From NCBI GenBank assembly GCA_030016385.1, contig JASEJN010000005.1, forward strand, positions 1-64,000: a stretch of 64,000 bases of DNA, written 5' to 3'. This document shows positions 34,391 to 43,153 of the stretch, in pieces (position 1 is the stretch's first letter; each line of letters starts with the position of its first letter). The translations under genes and the position numbers were made by a program. Source of the stretch: Clostridiales bacterium (lineage in GTDB: Bacteria; Bacillota; Clostridia; Clostridiales; Oxobacteraceae). A model generated the notes under the pieces. The model searched no databases. It saw only the letters and a program-made list of their open reading frames with translations, and had not been told where the DNA came from.

Positions 34391-35254
34391 TTAATGCAGG
34401 TAACTTAACGGGTTAACCGGAGTTCCATTTCTTCTTATTTCAAAGTGGGAGTGGGATCCGTGCGAGTCACCTGTATTTCCAACATCGGCAATATGCTGTC
34501 CTTTATTTACTCTTGCCCCTGTTTTAACAAGCAATCTGGAATTGTGGGCATAATACGTCTCAAGTCCGCTGCCGTGTGATATTATCACAAGGTAGCCGTA
34601 ACCGCCGTTATCCCAGCCGCTGAACACTACTCTCCCGCCTGCATAGGCATATACATCGGTTCCTGTCGGAGCCGCTATATCTATTCCCTTATGAAATTTA
34701 CCGTTTCTGTTGCCAAAGCCTGAGGAAATACGGCCATGCACCGGCCAGATTCCGATATTTATGCTCGATGAAGATCTCGATGCGACTTTTTTGGGACTTG
34801 CGCTTTTTGCACTGGAGGCTTTTGCAGCCTGTGTAGCAGTTTGATTTTCGACTGATGCGACCTTTTGGGCATCCACATCCGGAATAAGGATGGCCTGCCC
34901 GATTTTCAGTTCATCCGGTGATTCCAGGCTATTTGCCTTTATTATGCTGTCAACGTCGATCTCAAATGCCGATGACAGATCCCATAGCGTATCCCCTTGT
35001 TTAATTATGTATTTGGAAAGATCGCTTTTATTTGAAGAAGGGATGGAAATATTATTGTTTGCAGCTGCTTTTTTCATTTTAAGCATATATTCGTCATTAA
35101 CAATTCTATTTGCTTCCATATCGTTTTCTTTTGTACCTGATTTTTTAGATGTAGCCGCCTTCGGTGAGAAAAAGTATCTGACAGCAAACATATTGAAATT
35201 CAGAAAAAGTAAAGCAGCTATACATGTGCGTGAGTATCTTTTTATTTTTGACAT
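34391..35254 (-). CDS. LysM and M23 (LytM) family cell-wall endopeptidase
   Basis: 287 residues, exported: the N-terminal hydrophobic segment (about 10-28) acts as signal or anchor. One LysM repeat (about 81-125, YIIKQGDTLWDLSSAF to IGQAILIP) binds peptidoglycan. An Ala/Ser-rich linker follows, then an M23 zinc metallopeptidase (about 170-287) with HKGIDIAAP as the first zinc motif and HSHFEIRR as the HxH motif. It should cleave peptidoglycan crosslinks. A c-di-AMP riboswitch precedes it, consistent with known cell-wall hydrolase targets of that switch. Confidence 0.93.
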   Translation of the reverse strand: MSKIKRYSRTCIAALLFLNFNMFAVRYFFSPKAATSKKSGTKENDMEANRIVNDEYMLKMKKAAANNNISIPSSNKSDLSKYIIKQGDTLWDLSSAFEIDVDSIIKANSLESPDELKIGQAILIPDVDAQKVASVENQTATQAAKASSAKSASPKKVASRSSSSINIGIWPVHGRISSGFGNRNGKFHKGIDIAAPTGTDVYAYAGGRVVFSGWDNGGYGYLVIISHGSGLETYYAHNSRLLVKTGARVNKGQHIADVGNTGDSHGSHSHFEIRRNGTPVNPLSYLH

Positions 35255-35278
35255 TTGTTTTCCTCCTCTATCATGCTT

Positions 35279-35385
35279 ACGAAGTTAGTTGACGGGTTAG
35301 GCCATAGAGTAGCCTTCAATTAAGATTCACCCCAATTATATTCCTCCGTTCCGGCAAAGATGGCCGGATTCAGCTGTTACTTCGA
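35279..35385 (-). promoter_or_regulatory. c-di-AMP riboswitch (ydaO-yuaA type)
   Basis: On the minus strand the motif reads CGAAGTAACAGCTGAATCCG G, GCCATCTTTGCCGG, a GGGGTGAATC box, an AATTGAAGG...ACTCTATGGCC arm, and the conserved AACCCGTCAACTAACTTCG. P1 closes by CGAAGT/ACTTCG. It lies 25 bp before the LysM-M23 gene with its ribosome binding site between, so ligand binding may act on translation or on a terminator I could not define. The remaining part, 35386-35620, is AT-rich promoter DNA. Confidence 0.92.
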
Positions 35386-35620
35386 TATTATATAGGAAAT
35401 CTGGGTAAATGTAAAGGCTTGGAATAATTTACCTCCAATTTGTAAAATTACGGGTTTGCAATACAGGATTTATAGAATGTGAACTTAGGGATTTGAAATA
35501 GATTTTTTTATCTGGACATAGCAGATTAAAAAGATGATATAATAATAAAGTACCTGCCAATTAATATTTATTCCATAAGGCAGGTTAACTTATTTAGAAA
35601 ATATCCGATGGGGTGTTATA

Positions 35621-35872
35621 ATGTTTACTTATGAAACAAAGGGAGTATGTTCAAAGAAAATTACCTTTGAAATAGAAAAGGGTGTTGTAAGGGACGTGAA
35701 GTTTTATTCAGGATGCCCGGGGAATCTCCTCGGCATATCCAGACTTGTGGAAGGTCTGCCAGCCGGAGAAGTTGTAAAAAAGCTTAAGGGTATAAAGTGC
35801 GGCGATAAATCCACATCCTGCCCGGATCAACTGGCAAGAGCCATCGAAGAGAAAATGCGCAAGGTCAGGTAA
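35621..35872 (+). CDS. TSCPD domain protein (TIGR03905-like)
   Basis: An 83-residue protein of the TSCPD family: FYSGCPGNLLGISRLVEG in the middle and CGDKSTSCPDQLARAI near the end. Similar domains occur at the C-terminus of class II ribonucleotide reductases and as free small proteins. Three Cys (28-30 region, CGD, TSCPD) suggest metal or cluster binding. The cellular role is not known. GGGGTG precedes ATG 35621. A -10 like TATAAT lies at 35538-35543. Confidence 0.82.
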   Translation: MFTYETKGVCSKKITFEIEKGVVRDVKFYSGCPGNLLGISRLVEGLPAGEVVKKLKGIKCGDKSTSCPDQLARAIEEKMRKVR

Positions 35873-35884
35873 TGTGCGGTAAAA

Positions 35885-35922
35885 GCGATTGAAATAATAT
35901 TCTTCAAATAAAAAACATGCAC
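35885..35922 (+). repeat. Short dispersed repeat, copy E (upstream of prfC)
   Basis: GCGATTGAAATAATATTCTT CAAATAAAAAACATGCAC; 114 bp before prfC. It shares a 5' extension GCGATTG with copy F. Confidence 0.6.
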
Positions 35923-36035
35923 ATCCAGGGATTTGACATATTAAAATTATAAATGTAAAATCGATAATACTTGAGAATATGGAACATATGACATATGGGC
36001 GCATATGACTAATAATATAAAGGAAAGGAAATAAA

Positions 36036-37643
36036 ATGCCAGAATTTACTAAAAGTTTTCAAGATGAAATAAAAAGAAGGAGAACATTCGCGATCATTTC
36101 CCATCCTGATGCGGGGAAAACGACGCTTACGGAAAAACTGCTTCTGTATGGCGGAGCCATAAGGCTTGCAGGTTCGGTGAAAGCGAGAAGAGCACAAAAG
36201 TATGCTGCATCGGACTGGATGGAAATAGAAAAGCAGAGAGGAATATCCGTTACATCGAGCGTGCTTCAATTCGAATACGATGGTTATTGCATAAACATAC
36301 TGGATACTCCAGGGCATCAGGATTTCAGCGAAGATACATACAGGACGCTGGTCGCAGCAGACAGCGCCGTTATGGTTATCGATGCCGCAAAGGGCGTGGA
36401 GGAGCAGACGAAGAAACTTTTCCATGTATGCAAGATGAGGGGCATACCTATTTTTACATTCATAAATAAGCTTGACAGGGCGGGAAAGGATCCCTTTGAG
36501 CTTATGGATGAAATAGAGACAGTCCTCGGCATACGTTCTTATCCTGTAAACTGGCCTATTGGAATACAGGGCGATTTTAAAGGGGTATATAACAGAAATC
36601 TTTCCACAATAGAGGTGTTCAAAGGGGGGGATCACGGGCAGACGCGCGTATCATCCACAATAGGGAGTGCCGATGATCCGGCGTTTACAAAAATCCTGGG
36701 AGAAGACCTCCATGATAAGCTAAAAGATGATATACAGCTTCTCGATATTGCAGGAGATAAATTTGACATAGAAAAAGTAAGAAGCGGCGAACTTACGCCT
36801 GTATTTTTTGGGAGCGCTCTTACTAATTTCGGCGTTGAGCCTTTTTTGAAGGATTTTTTAGAGATGACGACAGCTCCTACGCCGCGGGCATCGAATATAG
36901 GAGATATAAGCCCTTATGATAAAAATTTTTCCGGATTTATATTTAAAATACAGGCGAATATGAATCCTGCCCACCGTGACAGGATTGCCTTTATGAGGGT
37001 ATGTTCCGGCAAATTTGTCAAGGGTATGGAAGTGTTCCATGTCCAGAAGGGCAGGGTCATAAAACTTTCCCAACCGCAGCAATTTCTGGCGCAGGAGAGG
37101 GAAATTGTCGAAGAGGCGTATCCGGGGGATATCATAGGTTTATTCGATCCAGGCATATTCAGCCTCGGAGATACCCTTTGCGAAAAGGAACCGTATTTTA
37201 AGTATCAGGGTATACCTGTTTTCCCGCCCGAGCACTTTGCAAGAATACGTCCCGTCGATACGATGAAAAGAAAACAGTTTATAAAAGGGATCAGCGAGAT
37301 ATCCGAAGAAGGGGCCATACAGGTTTTCAAACAGATAAACGTAGGTTTCGAGGAACTTATAATAGGCGTTGTCGGGATGCTGCAACTGGAAGTGCTCGAA
37401 TACAGGCTAAAGCATGAATATGGCGTGGATGTGAGGATTGAGCATTTGCCGTACAGGTTTATAAGGTGGCTTGAAAATGCCATTGATCCTTCAAGCCTTT
37501 ATATATCCAGCGATACCATGATTGTAAAGGACAAAAACGCAAGGCTTGTACTGCTATTTGTATATGAATGGGGCATCCAGAGATTTTCTGAGGGAAATAA
37601 AGGCATAAAATTGCTTGAAATGGCAAACGAGTACCACATTTAG
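36036..37643 (+). CDS. prfC: Peptide chain release factor 3
   Basis: 535 residues. A translational GTPase that removes RF1/RF2 from the ribosome after termination. The G domain has SHPDAGKTTLTEKLL (about 22-36), DWMEIEKQRGISVTSS (switch I/G2), DTPGHQDF (G3) and NKLDR (G4). Domain II and the RF3-specific C-terminal part follow (HFARIRPVD, KRKQFIKGI, LQLEVLEYRLKHEYGVDV). GGAAAGGA precedes ATG 36036. The downstream gene begins 31 bp after the stop codon, so readthrough into the serine genes is possible. Confidence 0.96.
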   Translation: MPEFTKSFQDEIKRRRTFAIISHPDAGKTTLTEKLLLYGGAIRLAGSVKARRAQKYAASDWMEIEKQRGISVTSSVLQFEYDGYCINILDTPGHQDFSEDTYRTLVAADSAVMVIDAAKGVEEQTKKLFHVCKMRGIPIFTFINKLDRAGKDPFELMDEIETVLGIRSYPVNWPIGIQGDFKGVYNRNLSTIEVFKGGDHGQTRVSSTIGSADDPAFTKILGEDLHDKLKDDIQLLDIAGDKFDIEKVRSGELTPVFFGSALTNFGVEPFLKDFLEMTTAPTPRASNIGDISPYDKNFSGFIFKIQANMNPAHRDRIAFMRVCSGKFVKGMEVFHVQKGRVIKLSQPQQFLAQEREIVEEAYPGDIIGLFDPGIFSLGDTLCEKEPYFKYQGIPVFPPEHFARIRPVDTMKRKQFIKGISEISEEGAIQVFKQINVGFEELIIGVVGMLQLEVLEYRLKHEYGVDVRIEHLPYRFIRWLENAIDPSSLYISSDTMIVKDKNARLVLLFVYEWGIQRFSEGNKGIKLLEMANEYHI

Positions 37644-37674
37644 GATGTACCCTTAAAATAAGGGGGAAATGATT

Positions 37675-38793
37675 ATGGAAAGGCTTCTTATGACACCGGG
37701 ACCTACAAATATACCCCGGGAAGTGTTCAAATCCATGTCATACAACATACACCACAGGACCGATGAATTTATGCACATAACGGACAGAGCCGATAAAAAG
37801 CTTATGAGAGTGTTCGGTTCAAAAAATGAGATACTTATTTTATCCTGTTCCGGAACAGGAGGACTTGAAGCTTCAGTTGTAAACATGTTTTCTCCGGGCG
37901 ATAAATTGCTTTGCATAAACTGCGGTGTATTTGGCAAACGCTATGCCGATATAGCAAGGGCATACGGAGTGGATGTTACCGAACTGAAGTCCGAATTAGG
38001 ATATGGCATAAGGATGGAGGTTTTAGAAAAAGAGCTTGAAAAAAATCATTATAAAGCCGTCTATGCCACTTACAGCGAGACATCCACAGGCATAAAAAAC
38101 GACATAAAAAAAATAGGCGATATCGTTAAAAAGTATGACAGCCTGTTTATAATCGATGCCGTAAGCGCCCTTGGATGTTTGAAATTGGACGTCGATGAAT
38201 ACGGCGTCGATGTTGCCGTAGCTGGATCCCAAAAAGGTTTGATGTGTCCTCCGGGTTTAAGCCTTATATCCATGTCGGACAGGGCCTGGTTGGAGACTCA
38301 AAAATCCAGGATTGCGAAATTCTATTTCGACTTTGGAAAATACAAAAATCTAAGGATGCCGTATACTCCGTGTACATCTTTAATCCTTGGATTGGACAAG
38401 GCTCTTGACATGATACTCGGCGAGGGTCTTGAAAATGTTTACAAGAGGCATTCCATATATTCGAAGGCTGTAAAAGAAGCGGCACTCATCATGAATCTGG
38501 TGGAATTTCCGGATAGACGATTCGACTCCGAAGTCCTTACCGCCCTCTACGTACCGCAGGATATAGATGAAAAGGCGCTAAGAAGGGGAATGTACAATAG
38601 AGGCATAGTCATAGCAGGCGGCCAGGGCAAGCTAAAGGGAAACATAATAAGGATAGGCCATATGGGGTATCTGAAAAATGAATTTATTATAAGGACTATA
38701 GAGACTTTAGGTTCGGTATTGAATGAAATGGGATATAAAAATGATACGGGAAGTGCAATTTTACGTGCAGAAGAAATCGTAAATACGCTTTAA
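37675..38793 (+). CDS. Class V aminotransferase (serine/alanine-glyoxylate type; probable phosphoserine aminotransferase role)
   Basis: 372 residues, PLP-dependent fold type I. Visible motifs are MTPGPTNIP at the start, CSGTGGLEASVVN near 62, SETSTGIKN near 138, the DAVSALG Asp (about 160) and the PLP Lys in AGSQKGLMCPPG (about 191). RIGHMG near the C-terminus is typical. The family covers alanine-glyoxylate and serine-pyruvate aminotransferases. Next to serA (14 bp) this type usually supplies the phosphoserine aminotransferase step. ATG 37675 is chosen because GGGGG is then 8 nt away; ATG 37669 is only 2 nt from it. Confidence 0.88.
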   Translation: MERLLMTPGPTNIPREVFKSMSYNIHHRTDEFMHITDRADKKLMRVFGSKNEILILSCSGTGGLEASVVNMFSPGDKLLCINCGVFGKRYADIARAYGVDVTELKSELGYGIRMEVLEKELEKNHYKAVYATYSETSTGIKNDIKKIGDIVKKYDSLFIIDAVSALGCLKLDVDEYGVDVAVAGSQKGLMCPPGLSLISMSDRAWLETQKSRIAKFYFDFGKYKNLRMPYTPCTSLILGLDKALDMILGEGLENVYKRHSIYSKAVKEAALIMNLVEFPDRRFDSEVLTALYVPQDIDEKALRRGMYNRGIVIAGGQGKLKGNIIRIGHMGYLKNEFIIRTIETLGSVLNEMGYKNDTGSAILRAEEIVNTL

Positions 38794-38807
38794 AGGGGGG
38801 AAAGCTT

Positions 38808-40415
38808 TTGAAGATACTTGTATCTGAAAGGATAGCCGACAAGGGGATAGAATATCTTGAAGAAAAAGCGGATGTCGATGTAAAATTAGGGCTTTCAAAA
38901 GATGAACTTAATAATATAATAAAGGGCTATGATGCTTTAATCGTAAGAAGCACGGTATTTGTGGATAAGGGACTTTTGGAAAATGCCCCGAATCTTAAGG
39001 TTATAGGCAGGGCAGGAAACGGCACGGATAACATCGATATTAAGGAGGCCACGAAGAGGGGAATAATAGTTGTGAATACTCCCGACGCCAATAGCATATC
39101 CGCGGCCGAACATACCATAGGCCTGCTTTTAAGCTGTGCAAGAAATATACCCGAAGCCAATATCAGAATAAGAAAGGGAGATTGGAGACGAAATAATCTG
39201 AAGGGAGTGGAGCTGAACAAGAAAACGATCGGTATAATAGGACTTGGAAGGATAGGCTCCCTCGTAGCGTCCAGACTCAAAAGTTTCCAGATGAGGGTTA
39301 TTGCATATGATCCATATATATCCGATGAAAAGTTCAAAAATCTCGGCGTAGAGAAGGCGGAATCCCTGGCGGAGCTTCTTCCTCAATGCGATTTTATAAC
39401 AGTGCATACCCCTAAAACAAGCGAAACCATGGGAATGATAAGCTTTGACCAGTTCAAGCTTATGAAAAAAACTGCAAGGGTCGTAAACTGTGCCAGGGGA
39501 GGAATAATAGATGAGAAGGCGCTTGCCTGGGCTTTAAATGAAAAAAGGATCGAAGGCGCCGCCATAGATGTGCTTAAGGTGGAGCCGAAATATGATTTGA
39601 AAGAGGGAGAAATCCAGGATTACAAAAACGACATTCTAAGTGTCGATAATCTCGTTATAACCCCTCATTTAGGCGCATCGACGAGGGAAGCTCAGGAAAA
39701 TGTAGGGATCAGTGTTGCTAAGGAAGTAATCGAGGCATTAAACGGCAGCATGGTTGAAAACGCCATAAACTTGCCTTCCATCGGGAAAGGCGAGTTTGAA
39801 GTTATAAGGCCTTTTATGATCCTTGCAGAAAAGCTCGGTAAGATATATTATCAGATTTCCAGAAAACATGTAAACAGAATAGAGATAACATACTGCGGGG
39901 AAGCCGCCGGCCTTAACATAAAGCTGTTGACGCTCTCATTTTTAAGGGGCTTTTTAAGCAACATATCAGACAGGACGGTCAACTTCGTAAATTCATATGT
40001 GGTTGCAAAAGATTTCGGGATAGATATAGTCGAGAGCACTTCAGACAAATGCGACAATTACACCAGCCTTATAAACGCGAGAATATATTCGGGCGATAGA
40101 TGCACCACATTCAGCGGCACTGTTTTCGGATCCAGCGACATAAGGATTACGGAAATAATGGGGTATGCCATCGAAGTTGTGCCTGAAAAATATCTTCTGT
40201 TAATAAATAATAAGGATAAACCCGGGTATGTCGGAAGGATCGGGACGATACTTGGCAATGCCGATATCAATATTGCAACTATGAGAGTCGGAAGGAAAAA
40301 CAGGGGAGACATTGCGCTCATGGCTATAACCATCGATGAAAACGTGCCGTGGGATATCCTGGAGAGCATAAAGAAGATGGATGGAATATTCCAGACAAAG
40401 CTTATAGAGTTTTAG
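38808..40415 (+). CDS. serA: D-3-phosphoglycerate dehydrogenase (long form with ACT domain)
   Basis: 535 residues. First step of serine synthesis: 3-phosphoglycerate to 3-phosphohydroxypyruvate with NAD. Motifs: substrate loop GRAGNGTDNID (about 66), Rossmann GLGRIGSLVA (about 145), NCARGGIIDEKAL (about 226) and the catalytic His in ITPHLGASTREAQ (about 285). The C-terminal intervening domain and ACT domain (about 460-535, LLINNKDKPGYVGRIG) are the long-type layout. TTG 38808 follows a GGGGGG site. The partner aminotransferase is upstream; no serB is in the window. Confidence 0.94.
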   Translation: MKILVSERIADKGIEYLEEKADVDVKLGLSKDELNNIIKGYDALIVRSTVFVDKGLLENAPNLKVIGRAGNGTDNIDIKEATKRGIIVVNTPDANSISAAEHTIGLLLSCARNIPEANIRIRKGDWRRNNLKGVELNKKTIGIIGLGRIGSLVASRLKSFQMRVIAYDPYISDEKFKNLGVEKAESLAELLPQCDFITVHTPKTSETMGMISFDQFKLMKKTARVVNCARGGIIDEKALAWALNEKRIEGAAIDVLKVEPKYDLKEGEIQDYKNDILSVDNLVITPHLGASTREAQENVGISVAKEVIEALNGSMVENAINLPSIGKGEFEVIRPFMILAEKLGKIYYQISRKHVNRIEITYCGEAAGLNIKLLTLSFLRGFLSNISDRTVNFVNSYVVAKDFGIDIVESTSDKCDNYTSLINARIYSGDRCTTFSGTVFGSSDIRITEIMGYAIEVVPEKYLLLINNKDKPGYVGRIGTILGNADINIATMRVGRKNRGDIALMAITIDENVPWDILESIKKMDGIFQTKLIEF

Positions 40416-40425
40416 GGGTGATATT

Positions 40426-41229
40426 GTGTTAAGAATAGGTTTTTCCGCTACGTATGGTTTTGCATCTATTTTGGATGCGGCGAGTTTTGCTAAAGGGCAC
40501 GGTTTTAATGCTGTTGAGATAAATTTAAACATGCCTGAATTTTATCCGGATAGGTATGGAAAGCCCGACAGGAAACATATAAGGGACAAACTGGATGATG
40601 AAGGCTTTACTCTTACATTTCATGCTCCCGAGGATATCAACCTTTCCACAAAACAGGAGCTTATCGAAGACGCAAGCCTTGAAATATTAAAAAGGAGCAT
40701 AGATTTTGCACATGACCTCGGAGCGAAAAGGTTTACATTTCATATAGGGGACAGCGTGAATTTCACGATGTTTGACGGAAGCGTCCGTTTGGAGGAATAC
40801 TATGAGAACGAATATACTCAGATATTAAAGGATGCGATGTCCAAGCTCCTGGCTTTTTCAGGAGATAAAATAGTTCTTTGCGCTGAAAATACAGGTTTTT
40901 TTGGCGGTGCAAAGAAAAATGCCATAAAATCATTGCTGGGCAGCGGCTTATACCTTACATGGGACCTCGGACACTCATATATAAAGAAAAACCAGATGGA
41001 TTTCATGCTCCAGAACATAAGCTATATAAGGAATATGCACCTGCACGATGTAAAGGGCGGCAAGGATCACTCGATAATAGGGAGCGGTGAAATAGATTTT
41101 CCGTATTATATATCGAAGTTACATAACATGGATGTCATATATGTAATCGAGGTTCGTCCTAAAGAGGCAGCATATAAGAGCCTTTTAGGCTTAAAAAGTA
41201 TCATGGAAAATAATGGGAACGGGGTTTAA
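40426..41229 (+). CDS. TIM-barrel sugar phosphate isomerase/epimerase-like protein
   Basis: 267 residues of the AP endonuclease 2/xylose isomerase-like superfamily. Metal-site text: LTFHAPEDINLS (about 65), FHIGD (about 107), VLCAENTG (about 147), LTWDLGHSYIKK (about 179), MHLHDVKGGKDHSIIGSGEI (about 207) and IEVRP (about 245). It could be an isomerase, epimerase or nuclease-like enzyme; the carbohydrate assignment is only by family. The start is GTG 40426, 10 bp after serA, and the next gene is a LarA homologue 27 bp downstream, so it may act on a hydroxyacid-related substrate. Confidence 0.82.
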   Translation: MLRIGFSATYGFASILDAASFAKGHGFNAVEINLNMPEFYPDRYGKPDRKHIRDKLDDEGFTLTFHAPEDINLSTKQELIEDASLEILKRSIDFAHDLGAKRFTFHIGDSVNFTMFDGSVRLEEYYENEYTQILKDAMSKLLAFSGDKIVLCAENTGFFGGAKKNAIKSLLGSGLYLTWDLGHSYIKKNQMDFMLQNISYIRNMHLHDVKGGKDHSIIGSGEIDFPYYISKLHNMDVIYVIEVRPKEAAYKSLLGLKSIMENNGNGV

Positions 41230-41256
41230 GCATATTTTAAAACGGTGGTAAAATAA

Positions 41257-42516
41257 ATGGCTGAAAAATATATTGAAATCAAATACGGCAGCGGCGAAAT
41301 AAGCATAAAGTCAAACAAGAATATGAGGATACTCGAAAATAACAGAGAAAGCAGCATGCCGGATCTGCATAAGATAGCAAAAAAAAGATTTGAAAATCCT
41401 ATCTGTTCTCCGACATTAAGCAGGATCGTGCATGAGGAAAATCCTGAAAACATTGTAATTATAATAAATGATATAACACGTCCGACGCCCTACGATCTTC
41501 TTTTGGAGCCTATGCTCAAGGAGCTTGAGGCGGCAGGGGTAAAGAAAAGAAATATTACCATCCTCATCGCTACAGGTATGCACAGGCCCATGGCTGACGG
41601 CGAAATAACCGATATGCTGGGCAGTAAAATCGCAGGTGAATATAAGATTGTAAACCATTTGGCAGGAGGCAGGATGACATACATTGGCCATCTTGCGTAC
41701 GGGATCCCTATTTCAATCAATCCTCTTGTGGCAAAGGCGGATCTTTTGCTGTCTGTCGGGGTCATTGCACCACATTATATGGCAGGTTATTCCGGAGGGA
41801 GAAAATCAGTGCTTCCCGGAGTATGCGGCATCGAAACGATAAAAAAGCATCATGCGCTCATGTGCCTTAAAGGTTCCAGAACATTGAATATTGAAGGCAA
41901 TCCCTTCAATGAAACGATGGTTGAAGCCGCATCTTATGCAAAACTCAGGTTTATTGCAAATGCCGTTGCGGACAGCGGCGGCAATATAGCCGATATCGTT
42001 ACAGGCCATTACCTCTATGCATGGCGGGAGGGAGTAAAAATCTGCGAGACCCTTTCGACTGTCGAAATCGACAGATTGGGCGACTTGGCAGTAGTATCAC
42101 CCGGCGGATATCCCAAGGACATCAACATGTACCAGGCGCAGAAGGCAATCGAAAATGCTTCTTATTGTCTGAAGGCTGGGGCTCCCATAATTTTGATCGC
42201 CGAATGCAGGGAAGGCTTCGGGAACAAAACATTCAAGGAGTGGATCGACGATGCAAAATGCCCGGAGGATATTGCAGACAGGATAAAAAAGGAGTTTCAG
42301 CTTGGAGGGCATAAAGCATACAGCATCGCAAGGGTCATTATGGAGCATCCGATTTATCTTATGAGCAGTTTAAGCCATGACAGCACAAATAAACTGTTTA
42401 TGGAAAAGTTTCATGACGTGGATAAATTGCTGTACGAGCTTGTGGATGATCAAAGCATAGTATATGTATTGCCCCACGGAAGCAATACGGTTCCGAAAAT
42501 GACGAATCTTAAGTAG
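41257..42516 (+). CDS. LarA-family nickel-dependent 2-hydroxyacid racemase/epimerase
   Basis: 419 residues. The residues that hold the nickel-pincer nucleotide and act in Lactobacillus LarA (His108, His174, Lys184, His200) have counterparts at His109 (ATGMHRPM), His173 (APHYMAGYSGGRKS), Lys183 and His198/199 (KKHHALM). This strongly supports a lactate-racemase-like enzyme, though relatives act on other 2-hydroxyacids. The cofactor genes larB, larC and larE are not in the window and must be elsewhere if it is active. It ends the prfC-serine-TIM-larA run and is followed by a 640-bp leader region. Confidence 0.88.
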   Translation: MAEKYIEIKYGSGEISIKSNKNMRILENNRESSMPDLHKIAKKRFENPICSPTLSRIVHEENPENIVIIINDITRPTPYDLLLEPMLKELEAAGVKKRNITILIATGMHRPMADGEITDMLGSKIAGEYKIVNHLAGGRMTYIGHLAYGIPISINPLVAKADLLLSVGVIAPHYMAGYSGGRKSVLPGVCGIETIKKHHALMCLKGSRTLNIEGNPFNETMVEAASYAKLRFIANAVADSGGNIADIVTGHYLYAWREGVKICETLSTVEIDRLGDLAVVSPGGYPKDINMYQAQKAIENASYCLKAGAPIILIAECREGFGNKTFKEWIDDAKCPEDIADRIKKEFQLGGHKAYSIARVIMEHPIYLMSSLSHDSTNKLFMEKFHDVDKLLYELVDDQSIVYVLPHGSNTVPKMTNLK

Positions 42517-42616
42517 CAGGTATTATGCAAAAGCTGATTATAAAATATAAATATGCCAGCTTAAATTTATGCGAAAATTTGTAATAATTTTAATTATACT
42601 ATTTCATTAAAAGCAG

Positions 42617-42645
42617 TTGACGGGTTAACTTTATTGTGATAAAGT
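42617..42645 (+). promoter_or_regulatory. Probable promoter of the T-box/liv operon
   Basis: TTGACG, 17 bp, TAAAGT. The sequence AGTTGACGGGTT also resembles (in reverse) the end of a c-di-AMP riboswitch, but the rest of that motif is absent. Confidence 0.5.
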
Positions 42646-42688
42646 AAGAACAATTACATCAGTTAAACATATCGTGATATTGATAAAA

Positions 42689-42948
42689 AGATGATGACGA
42701 AGACAAAAATATTCTGCTAAATTAGCTATAGAGAGCCGTGGGGGTGTAAATCGGCGCTAATTGGAATAAATGATCGCTTCCGAATTGTCCGGCTGAAACT
42801 TAAGTAGGCTTGATCGTTTTGGTATACGTTATAATGCCAGGGTTTGATAGAACCTTGTTAAGACTGCAGCCGCAGGGCAGCAGCGAAATAGAGTGGTACA
42901 GCGAATTACGCGCCTCTATATGTATAAATATACATATAGAGGCTTTTT
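42689..42948 (+). promoter_or_regulatory. T-box leader (tRNA-sensing, probably isoleucine)
   Basis: Begins with GATGATGACGAAGACAAAAA. A stem I arm AATTAGC...GCTAATT encloses the AG-bulge text AGAGAGCCGTGG and a distal loop. The T-box AGAGTGGTACAGCG at 42890-42903 is close to consensus; its TGGT would pair with an ACCA tRNA end. A terminator GCCTCTATATGTA...TACATATAGAGGC with TTTTTG follows (42912-42948). In the specifier-loop region the codon ATC (42773-42775) is the best fit, predicting sensing of uncharged tRNA-Ile. ATG two bases before is an alternative. The region 42517-42616 holds nothing recognisable. Confidence 0.88.
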
Positions 42949-43153
42949 GTTTATCTATCATATTTGACATCCGGATTATTTTATTGAATTTTTGGCTTTT
43001 CGCATCAGCATATGCAGATGTTATATTAATTATACTCTTTTTTGTATTAGGGGGTGGTTCAGTTGGGACTTACCGGTGGACGGGATGATAAAAGCAAATG
43101 AATATTTAAAAGAATAATAGAAAATGATTTAAAAATTAAAGGGGGAAATAGGA

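Noticed and set aside
42612-42625. Sequence resembling the end of a c-di-AMP riboswitch (reverse of AACCCGTCAACT)
   Set aside because: Only 12 nt match; none of the other conserved parts of the motif are nearby. It more likely contains a -35 box (TTGACG).
42810-43088. Plus-strand open frame of 92 codons in the T-box leader
   Set aside because: It runs through the T-box, its terminator and the livJ promoter region, has no ribosome binding site and no recognisable domain.
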